Positions 5,618 to 11,781 of a stretch of 28,618 nucleotides of DNA are shown piece by piece. Position 1 is the first letter of the stretch. Each line of letters begins with the position of its first letter. Both the position numbers and the translations under genes were made by a program. The stretch is from a virus. The notes under the pieces are model-generated. The model did no database searches. It worked only from the letters and a program-made list of their open reading frames with translations, and was not told the origin of the DNA. The stretch is taken from IMG/VR virus record IMGVR_UViG_3300010885_029750, positions 1 to 28,618 of that record; one strand, 5' to 3'.

Positions 5618-7522
5618 TTATTGGAACATTGGCAAGTAGTAATTGCTACCACCTACATCAATCTTTAACCAACTTGCTGGTGTATCTAGTGTACCTTCGA
5701 AATAACTTGTGTTATAAGTTGAAGGAGTACCACTTGTAGTAGATGTTTTTAACGGACCTGCTAAATTAATCTTACCTGTGCCTGCTGGTGTAAGTGTAAT
5801 ATGTCCACCAGAACTAATGTTGTCAGCAACAACAATAGTACCGCCTGTGGCTGACTTAACAGTCATGCTACTTGTACCATTTGTAGTCAATGTAACATTG
5901 CTGTCCAAATAACCAAAGGTGTTGGTGTTGGACTTGAACTTCATGCCATAACTGCCGCTGGCTGTTTCAAATTCAAGATCTTGGTTAGAAGTGCTCTTGA
6001 TTTTGAAAGTGGCCATGTTCAAATCAGCAGTAGCAGTTGCAACAAATGAACCTGTTGGAGTTGCAAAACTCAAGTTACCTGAACCATCTGTCTTCAAGAA
6101 TTGATCTGCTGAACCATCTGCACTTGGGAAACTATAAACACCATAGAAACGAACCTTACCAGTACCATTTGGCGTCATTGTAATGTTGCCATTAACACCT
6201 TGGTTGATAATGATTTGTCCGCTGTCAGTACCGCTGTTGGTGTTTAAGATTAAATTGTAAGCACCATTGGAAGTAATTTTACCACCTAATGAGCCTGAAC
6301 CAACTCTAACAAAGCCAGTACCATTTGGAGTCAATATGATGTCGCCATCAGTTGTGCTTGTGGTAATTGAATTTGTACCCATGTTCAAGTTGCTGGTGGC
6401 AGTTCCAACGAAACTGCTGGTTACTGTGGCAAAACTCAATTGTCCTGAACCATTGGTTTTTAGGAATTGGTCTGCTGAACCGTCTGCTGTTGGGAAAGCA
6501 TATGAATTATTGAACTGAACTTTACCAGTACCGTTTGGAGCCAATGTGATGTTGCCGTTGATGCCTTGCACCATTGTGATAGTACCAGTGTTGACGCCTT
6601 GTGCAGTGGTCAATACCAAGTTGTAAGCACCGTTGGTTGTGATTTTACCACTGTTTGCACCGTCGCCCAGCACAATCCTTCCTGTACCATTTGGTTGTAA
6701 TAGGATGTCGCCATTTGATGTGCTTACAATTGGGTTGCCGTTTACATTCAAACTGCCGCCTAGGCTTGGATTTGCGTCTGCTGAAACAGTAGCAATACCA
6801 CCTGCTGATTGGGCAACCCATGTCAACACGCCAGCACCATTAGTACGCAACACATAACCACTTGAACCGCCAGTAATTGTGACATTACCCACTGTGCCCA
6901 AGTTAACAGTGTCACCTGAGAAATCACTAGCACCAGTACTGAAGAATGCTGATGCAATAGTTTTATTAGAAACCATGCGGTCAGTTGCGCTGGCGTAGTT
7001 GAATGTAGCATTAGCACCATCAATAGTTAAACCAGCACCATTGGCAGCAGCCGCATTGGCAGCACCTTTGGCCACTGTAATGTTCAAGTCAGCAATGTCC
7101 ACAGTTGTGCTGTTCACAGTTGTGGTTGTGCCGCTGACTGTCAAGTTACCGCTGATGGTCATTGGACCAGTCACAGCCACTACACCAGTTCCGTGTGGAT
7201 CCAGTTCAATGTTGCGGTTGTTGCTTGTGGTAACAATTTTGAAAGTGTCTACTGCTAAATCACCGCCCAGTGCAGGTGCAGTTTCACTTGACAGCGTTCT
7301 ACTGTTGGCAACTGTTACTTTTTTTGTTGTGTTGTTACCTGTGATGGTGACGCCTGTGCCGGCCTCAATTTCAAAGGTGTCGTTAAGGTCATTGATTACG
7401 CTGGTACCACCTGCCAATACAGTGATGGTTGCGTTCTTTAAATTATTAAAATTACTATCGCCTTCAGTGCTTGTTAGTGGTGCACCTTTACCGGCTCTAG
7501 TTACGATTACTGGTTTTGTCAT
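5618..7522 (-). CDS. Long repetitive tail fibre (634 aa)
   Basis: 634 residues, beta-rich throughout. Residues 1-90 are the MTKPVIVTRAGKGAPLT module shared with the 287-residue fibre, then an APALGGDL-type linker. The centre (about residues 225-490) holds two well-conserved repeats of about 121 residues plus a diverged third, each with a LKTNGSGQLSF-type strand, a LTPNGTG turn, KITSNGAYNL and SADQFL. NGTG-turn repeats of this sort form trimeric beta-helical shafts in phage fibres. The C-terminus (TSYFEGTLDTPASWLKI...YYLPMFQ) is probably the tip. The 120-base upstream region contains two hairpins and a TCTAAATA box, and the start is set by CAGGAG. Host-recognition role inferred from architecture and context. 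Confidence 0.8.
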   Translation of the reverse strand: MTKPVIVTRAGKGAPLTSTEGDSNFNNLKNATITVLAGGTSVINDLNDTFEIEAGTGVTITGNNTTKKVTVANSRTLSSETAPALGGDLAVDTFKIVTTSNNRNIELDPHGTGVVAVTGPMTISGNLTVSGTTTTVNSTTVDIADLNITVAKGAANAAAANGAGLTIDGANATFNYASATDRMVSNKTIASAFFSTGASDFSGDTVNLGTVGNVTITGGSSGYVLRTNGAGVLTWVAQSAGGIATVSADANPSLGGSLNVNGNPIVSTSNGDILLQPNGTGRIVLGDGANSGKITTNGAYNLVLTTAQGVNTGTITMVQGINGNITLAPNGTGKVQFNNSYAFPTADGSADQFLKTNGSGQLSFATVTSSFVGTATSNLNMGTNSITTSTTDGDIILTPNGTGFVRVGSGSLGGKITSNGAYNLILNTNSGTDSGQIIINQGVNGNITMTPNGTGKVRFYGVYSFPSADGSADQFLKTDGSGNLSFATPTGSFVATATADLNMATFKIKSTSNQDLEFETASGSYGMKFKSNTNTFGYLDSNVTLTTNGTSSMTVKSATGGTIVVADNISSGGHITLTPAGTGKINLAGPLKTSTTSGTPSTYNTSYFEGTLDTPASWLKIDVGGSNYYLPMFQ

Positions 7523-7541
7523 GTTTGTCGCTCCTGAGGAT

Positions 7542-7605
7542 GTGTCATGACTGACACTATGATATCATTGTGTGTACCCCGCCATGAGGTACACACTTAT
7601 TTAGA
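7542..7605 (-). promoter_or_regulatory. Leader of the 634-residue fibre: TCTAAATA box and two perfect hairpins
   Basis: On the minus strand TCTAAATA (7605-7598) is followed by GTGTGTACC/GGTACACAC, a perfect 9-bp stem with a 9-base loop (7596-7570), and then GTGTCA/TGACAC, a 6-bp stem with a 4-base loop (7557-7542), before the CAGGAG ribosome binding site. If TCTAAATA is the promoter, both hairpins lie in a 5' leader of about 70 bases and could control translation or stability. Neither is followed by a T run. Confidence 0.55.
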
Positions 7606-7642
7606 TAATATTGCGTTAAAGTAATATTACCACAGTTGACTA

Positions 7643-8071
7643 TTAGGCCAAGCTGATGGTCAAGTTACCACTTGTTACCTGGAAAGTATCTCCAGTGTCT
7701 ATTGTCTTTGAAGTTGTAACAGCGCCGTAGAACAGCACATTGCCAGCGCCACGAGTTGCTGAGTCAGTGATGGCCACATGAGTAATTGTGCCCCATGATG
7801 CTGTGGCAGTGTCAAATGTCACAGTGGCATTGGTAGCACTGGATCCACTTGAAGCCGCGGCAAATGTCACTGCCTTGCGAGCATAAGCTGTTGAACCAGT
7901 TGTTACTGTTTCGTCAGTCAATGTGCCAGCTTCTAAGTTGGTAGCGGCATTGCCTGATGTGTTGTTGAATAACGCCAAGTACAGGGTAGTTGGTGCGGTG
8001 TATGGTGCTGTGGAATAGCGTAGGACATGGTCCAATACTTTATTCTCTAAGAAGTCTGAGGCTGCTGTCAT
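7643..8071 (-). CDS. Tail fibre / minor tail beta protein (142 aa)
   Basis: 142 residues matching a common phage tail-fibre-associated family: an N-terminal helix (AASDFLENKVLDHVLRYS), the strand TTLYLALFNNTSG, a YARKAVTF strand, ATASWGTITHVAITDSA in the centre, LFYGAVTTSKTIDTGDTF and the terminal strand LTISLA. This family usually stands with tail fibre genes and is thought to be structural. Upstream lie a GGTAAATA box and a 14-bp palindrome. The ribosome binding site AAAGGAAA sets the ATG at 8071. It is divergent from the plus-strand gene at 8203. Confidence 0.8.
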   Translation of the reverse strand: MTAASDFLENKVLDHVLRYSTAPYTAPTTLYLALFNNTSGNAATNLEAGTLTDETVTTGSTAYARKAVTFAAASSGSSATNATVTFDTATASWGTITHVAITDSATRGAGNVLFYGAVTTSKTIDTGDTFQVTSGNLTISLA

Positions 8072-8097
8072 TTTATGTTTCCTTTAAGGTTGTATGT

Positions 8098-8111
8098 CCA
8101 ATTGCAATTGG
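8098..8111. promoter_or_regulatory. 14-bp perfect palindrome, possible operator
   Basis: CCAATTGCAATTGG is its own reverse complement. It lies in the 131-base divergent region between the 142-residue fibre gene (minus) and the Cys-rich protein gene (plus), a few bases downstream of the GGTAAATA box (8125-8118) on the minus strand, where a repressor could block transcription. No repressor gene was recognised, so the operator reading is speculative. Confidence 0.4.
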
Positions 8112-8117
8112 TATTGT

Positions 8118-8125
8118 TATTTACC
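8118..8125 (-). promoter_or_regulatory. GGTAAATA promoter-like box upstream of the 142-residue fibre gene
   Basis: GGTAAATA on the minus strand, followed by AACAATACC, the palindrome and the AAAGGAAA ribosome binding site. It shares the TAAATA core with the other intergenic boxes. No good -35 sequence is apparent. Confidence 0.4.
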
Positions 8126-8190
8126 CCAAACAAAAGAAAACCCTAAGAAAACCCAAAAAACCAGTTTAAAAGTTTTATTGATTATTGAAA

Positions 8191-8198
8191 TCTAAATA
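8191..8198 (+). promoter_or_regulatory. TCTAAATA promoter-like box directly before the plus-strand gene
   Basis: TCTAAATA is followed by CAGC and the ATG at 8203. If transcription begins about six bases after the box, as for T4-type late promoters, the mRNA would start at the ATG and be leaderless; no Shine-Dalgarno sequence is present. The same arrangement is seen before the gene starting at 27559. Confidence 0.45.
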
Positions 8199-8202
8199 CA
8201 GC

Positions 8203-8667
8203 ATGGACAACAAACTATTAAAAGAATTCATTGCAAGTGTGGCAGACATCAAAGAACTCAAACCCGTCACAGACGGCAGCAGACCGCCTGAGGATGGTAC
8301 ACAAGTTGTGTATCAAGGCCAATGGATTGAAATTGATCGCAAAAACAACCCCAGCTTGGGTTTTAAATTTATCCGGTTAAAGCCAGTGCAACGCTTGTGC
8401 CAATTGGGCTGTGGCGATATTGTGCCGGATCAGGTGATTGAACGCAGACATGTACAGTATCCACATCCACATTGGAAGACTCGTTGTGCTACTTGTCACA
8501 AATACTTGATGCCCACGGGTGAATTGGCTTTGAACAGCGGGTCAGCACAGCGGGCCTATCATGCATGGGCTAATAGCCAAGGTGCTGTGTCGGAACCACA
8601 CATTACTGAGCATGAAGATCACACTGAAATAATCACAAACAACAGCATTATAAAGAAGTATAGATAA
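8203..8667 (+). CDS. Cys-rich (zinc-ribbon-like) protein, only plus-strand gene (154 aa)
   Basis: 154 residues from the ATG at 8203; an in-frame TTG at 8185 would add six residues but overlaps the promoter-like box. Residues 35-60 are beta-like (VVYQGQWIEI, GFKFIRL). Cys66-x3-Cys70 (CQLGCGDIV) and Cys95-x2-Cys98 (TRCATCHKYL) lie about 25 residues apart and can form a zinc ribbon. The rest holds Trp/His-rich HPHWKTR and an acidic C-terminus (EHEDHTEIITN). From memory, similar CxxxCG...HWKTRC proteins of unknown role occur in cyanophages and related aquatic phages. It is antisense to the tail/fibre transcription direction and stands directly before a structured RNA, so an RNA- or transcription-related function is an attractive but untested guess. 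Confidence 0.8.
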   Translation: MDNKLLKEFIASVADIKELKPVTDGSRPPEDGTQVVYQGQWIEIDRKNNPSLGFKFIRLKPVQRLCQLGCGDIVPDQVIERRHVQYPHPHWKTRCATCHKYLMPTGELALNSGSAQRAYHAWANSQGAVSEPHITEHEDHTEIITNNSIIKKYR

Positions 8668-8670
8668 ATA
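8663..8670 (+). promoter_or_regulatory. GATAAATA promoter-like box before the structured RNA
   Basis: GATAAATA overlaps the TAA stop of the Cys-rich protein gene (8665-8667). A start site four to six bases downstream would coincide with the first base of the RNA's closing helix (8674). No -35 match. The RNA could instead be processed from the upstream mRNA. Confidence 0.4.
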
Positions 8671-8817
8671 AAAGTGTTAGGGAGGTGTGTGCTACAAGGC
8701 GCACAGAAGTGATGCAATATCATTTCTCCTCTACCGATCGGGCTACAGCCATTGCCCTATCTCCAATTATAATCCTCCCTAACACCTTTAATACCTGCTA
8801 TAAGCGGGTATTTTTTT
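8671..8817 (+). ncRNA. Candidate structured small RNA: four-way junction plus terminator
   Basis: Pairing read by eye. P1: GTGTTAGGGAGG (8674-8685) with CCTCCCTAACAC (8774-8785), 12 perfect pairs, extendable by three A-U pairs past a bulged C. P2: 8686-8692 with 8699-8705, seven pairs, loop 8693-8698. P3: 8706-8713 with 8719-8726, eight pairs, loop GCAAT. P4: 8736-8743 with 8754-8761, eight positions with one C-U mismatch, 10-base loop. P1, P2 and P3 follow each other with no unpaired base; 9 and 12 single-stranded bases flank P4. A terminator hairpin with seven T follows. P2 and P3 each contain a G-U pair that would become A-C on the other strand, so the RNA is plus-sense. It is unlike a tRNA and I do not recognise the family. 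It may be a free sRNA or a structured 3' end of the Cys-rich protein mRNA. Confidence 0.7.
8790..8817 (+). terminator. Strong rho-independent terminator
   Basis: AATACCTGC (8790-8798) pairs with GCGGGTATT (8804-8812) around the loop TATAA, nine pairs with one U-G, running into seven T (8811-8817). It ends the plus-strand unit at the stop codon of the convergent 59-residue gene (8816). It has no T run on the minus strand, so minus transcription is not stopped here. Confidence 0.9.
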
Positions 8818-8995
8818 ACCAGTAATTATCTGGGCAAGACACAATGGGTATTAACACCTTGGCTGGCATATAGCAACCACATACATTACAAAAACTGGTG
8901 TCAGGGTTAAATTTAGCACAATTTTGACACTGTGCTAATCTATCCTTTGCATATCCAATAGACAATATATATTCTAGTTGTTTTCTACTGATCAT
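8816..8995 (-). CDS. Cys-rich miniprotein (59 aa), likely zinc-binding
   Basis: ATG at 8995 overlaps the stop of the 928-residue fibre gene (ATGA); TAA at 8816. The 59 residues hold Cys23-x2-Cys26 (CQNC), Cys36-x2-Cys39-x-Cys41 (CNVCGC) and a late Cys54 in a CPDNYW C-terminus. This CxxC...CxxCGCxM...CPxxxW layout is, from memory, a recurrent small phage protein family of unknown function, often in cyanophage-like genomes. Residues 1-20 form a basic helix. It is cotranslated with the fibre gene, so it may be made late. It converges on the structured-RNA terminator. Confidence 0.8.
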   Translation of the reverse strand: MISRKQLEYILSIGYAKDRLAQCQNCAKFNPDTSFCNVCGCYMPAKVLIPIVSCPDNYW

Positions 8996-11778
8996 GTAAT
9001 TCTAAACAAACTCCATTCAGCTGAAGCAGGACCTTTTGTAACAAACCAAGAATTATTTGTCACAGAACTTGTTGCAAAACCAGCTGTTGTGTTAGTATAT
9101 TCTGTGAAATAAGCCAAACTCCAATTGCTCTTATTATAAACATACCATCGTGTTTTTATATTATTTGTATTTGAAGTATCTCCAGAATAATAATTACTTC
9201 TTACAATCAAGTAAGTATCTGTTAACTTCATAACTTGTCCAAATTCTGTGTAATAAGATCCGCCTGAGGGGTATGTACCAGTACGGGTTTCAGGGTCTGA
9301 AATTGTAGTTACTAAACTGCCATTACTTCGATTATGGATATAAATTTTGCCTCGGCCATAACCACCACTGCCGCCTCCGCCGCCTGCAAATACTTGCCCA
9401 TGTATGTAAACATAGTTGGCGTCTATTCTAACTTCAGTTCCATATCCAGTACCAAGGCTGTCATCGTAATCACCAGCAACCGCTGAAGATGAACTAACAG
9501 GAGGTAGTGGATTTGATATGGTATATGATTTGCTGGCAAAACTATTGCTAAAGTCGAAAATATGTACTTGTCCAAAATGGTTTACGCCGCCAGTCACATT
9601 GTTTGCATACCTTGCTCCAGCCACTGCAACATAATTTTCATATTGGTCAAAGCCTTTATCAAACCTTGCGGCATTTCCGGTAAACAAAGTTTCGCCAAGT
9701 TCAGTATCAGTAATATTTTGAATCACAGCGCCTGTGGTCATATTAAAACATTTGATACCACGGCTTCGTGTGCTGGACAAATATTTGTTAACAACCGTTA
9801 ATTTATTAGGCGATCCTTCCTGAATATATAATCTTTGGCCGCCGCCTTCAAGTACTCGCACTGAGGCCTTGCTTGTTTTATCGTATATCCAAGTTCTTGG
9901 TAAACTATCTGTACTGGTTTCAGATAATGAAATAGCAATATAAGAAGGAGAAACTGTAGTTCCTTCTCCAAAACCAACGCCATTAAATGCATCCGAAGCT
10001 GATGCTTGTGTAAATGTATGATGTAATGAACCATCAGATATGTTATACACATAAACTGGCGAACTGCTGATATCGCCTGTGTTGGTCCAAGTATTGGCAG
10101 CAAACGGATTATGACTGTGCGGTGCAATTGTTGGGCCAACAATGTAATTTGCATCTATGGAAGATGGATAAGCTGAAGTATCAATTGTAAATTCACGACC
10201 GCTGGCAAAACTAACCAACACACGAACTCGTATTGAACTGGCAGCTGTGATTGTTGCAAATCCGCCTGCTGTACGCACAGGATTAATTGTGATACTGGAA
10301 GAGCTGGATAAGAATGCTCTTTGTGTCTTGACAGCATCACAACTAACTGTGATTGTAGAAACAAAATTAGCTTGGCCAAATTTCATTTTGCTGCCTATAA
10401 CGCTAGTTGACACAGCAGTTGACATGGCGCTGGCCAATGGTTGTATTCTAAGTCCAGTTGTTGTTAGACTAAATGTGCTTTGGCGTCCAGCGGCAAAGAA
10501 CTGGGCTCTGGTGACCTGTGCTGTTAATGTGGCTCTGGCTGTGATATTAGCAACCGCAGTGCTATGAATTTTACCAACAATTGGATATAGGAAGAAACTG
10601 TTGGGAAATGTTGGCCAATCATTACCCCAATATATATTGCTGGCAAAATCAACATACGGACCCACACGGGTAAACACAGTCATTGCAACTTGGCCAGTTC
10701 TGCGTCTTCCGGCTGTGGTGGATAAACTACTTGTGGATTCCAACGCCTTACCAAAGTTTCTTGTGCGGGCATTGTTAATAACAATAGTACCTGAGGATTG
10801 TTGTAATGATATCAAGTCTTTGAACAATGGCTGTGCTGCCGTACTAAAAGCAAATGCAGAGGTATTTAAGAATCCGTTAAAAATAAAATTATCTGCATCT
10901 TTAAAAAGTTCGCTGTCAGATATCAAATAATAATTTGTATCTGCTTGCATTATTCCACGAACATCCAGTGTGATTGTTTTTTGATCTACCACACCATTAC
11001 TGGTTATATCAAATGTTTTTAGTAAAGTTCCGTCAGCTTTGTACAAACGAATATAGTATCCAATGTATCTTGTTATTTTTCGATTAAACACCAAACGAAT
11101 ATAATCATTGACTAAGGTGCCACTTTGTCCTGCTGTGGGTGAACTGCTGGCAATGCCCAGTGGAGCATTTGTTGTGTAACTGATGGTATTGGCTGCACTT
11201 TGAACTATTTCATTTTCATTAGAAATACCATCAGCGGTTGCTTTTGTTTTGGTAATAAAAAAGCCTTCTGAAAATTCAAAAGTATAATTGCTACTTTCCA
11301 CAAGAGGCAATCCCAGCGCCTCAATGTCCACAACTATTTTAAAAATTGTTCCAACATTAAGACTAAATTGTGGAAAATTCTGATTAGACTGGAAACTTTC
11401 TATATAAAGCGGAGTAAAAACAGATACTGTGGTAGCCGAAGCTATGCCGCTGCCAGTCACAGTGTATCCTACAATAGATTGATTACCTATGTTTTCTAAA
11501 GTGATTGTTGTGGCATTAATAGGATAGGTACAGCCAGTGGCAGTCAAAGTTGTTAGGCCATTTGCACTGGTTAAAGTTATTGTTTGATTATATCCAGCGG
11601 CAGTGGTTGCAGTACTCAAAGTAATTTGTGTACCTCTTACATATTGACCTAAACAATTTATTGAAGAAGTAGCAACAAGGTTTGCAAGACCTTTCTTCAA
11701 AGTTAAAAGTATGGCTTTACCGTAAATAACTGTGGTACTAGTGGTTGTTAAATTAGCTGATGCAGTTTTTATAGTCAT
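8992..11778 (-). CDS. Large tail fibre / tip protein with repeat stalk and beta-propeller-like C-terminus (928 aa)
   Basis: 928 residues. The N-terminal ~320 residues contain Ig-like beta domains (VNDYIRLVFNRKITRYIGYY resembles bacterial Ig-like modules that also occur at the end of the J-like protein). Residues ~325-540 are the Arg-x-Arg/Ala-Ser-Thr repeat type shared with the 466- and 165-residue proteins. Residues ~545-925 hold repeating blocks with FGQ, Tyr-Val-Ala/Ile-Val and VHIFDFSNSF, IYIHNRSNGSL or WYVYNKSNWSL strands, a pattern of FG-GAP/Kelch-like propellers seen in phage adhesins. It lies 3 bases after the J-like gene. Most likely the receptor-binding protein; fold calls are by eye. 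Confidence 0.75.
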   Translation of the reverse strand: MTIKTASANLTTTSTTVIYGKAILLTLKKGLANLVATSSINCLGQYVRGTQITLSTATTAAGYNQTITLTSANGLTTLTATGCTYPINATTITLENIGNQSIVGYTVTGSGIASATTVSVFTPLYIESFQSNQNFPQFSLNVGTIFKIVVDIEALGLPLVESSNYTFEFSEGFFITKTKATADGISNENEIVQSAANTISYTTNAPLGIASSSPTAGQSGTLVNDYIRLVFNRKITRYIGYYIRLYKADGTLLKTFDITSNGVVDQKTITLDVRGIMQADTNYYLISDSELFKDADNFIFNGFLNTSAFAFSTAAQPLFKDLISLQQSSGTIVINNARTRNFGKALESTSSLSTTAGRRRTGQVAMTVFTRVGPYVDFASNIYWGNDWPTFPNSFFLYPIVGKIHSTAVANITARATLTAQVTRAQFFAAGRQSTFSLTTTGLRIQPLASAMSTAVSTSVIGSKMKFGQANFVSTITVSCDAVKTQRAFLSSSSSITINPVRTAGGFATITAASSIRVRVLVSFASGREFTIDTSAYPSSIDANYIVGPTIAPHSHNPFAANTWTNTGDISSSPVYVYNISDGSLHHTFTQASASDAFNGVGFGEGTTVSPSYIAISLSETSTDSLPRTWIYDKTSKASVRVLEGGGQRLYIQEGSPNKLTVVNKYLSSTRSRGIKCFNMTTGAVIQNITDTELGETLFTGNAARFDKGFDQYENYVAVAGARYANNVTGGVNHFGQVHIFDFSNSFASKSYTISNPLPPVSSSSAVAGDYDDSLGTGYGTEVRIDANYVYIHGQVFAGGGGGSGGYGRGKIYIHNRSNGSLVTTISDPETRTGTYPSGGSYYTEFGQVMKLTDTYLIVRSNYYSGDTSNTNNIKTRWYVYNKSNWSLAYFTEYTNTTAGFATSSVTNNSWFVTKGPASAEWSLFRIT

Positions 11779-11781
11779 ACA

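Noticed and set aside
6999-7550. 183-codon plus-strand open frame opposite the 634-residue fibre
   Set aside because: Composition (Val/Pro/Leu) is the mirror of Thr/Asn/Gly-rich fibre codons; no start signals; overlaps the fibre gene and its leader.
8671-8817. tRNA, or a mobile-element inverted repeat, as an explanation of the 12-bp inverted repeat
   Set aside because: No T-loop, anticodon arm or CCA end; the closing stem is too long for a tRNA. No flanking target duplication or transposase, and the interior is itself well paired.
8685-8825. Short GTG-started open frames inside the structured RNA, with GGAGG just upstream
   Set aside because: The GGAGG is part of the 12-bp P1 stem and is only 0-1 bases from the GTG codons; one frame runs through the terminator hairpin, the other ends in P1. 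RNA structure explains the sequence better.
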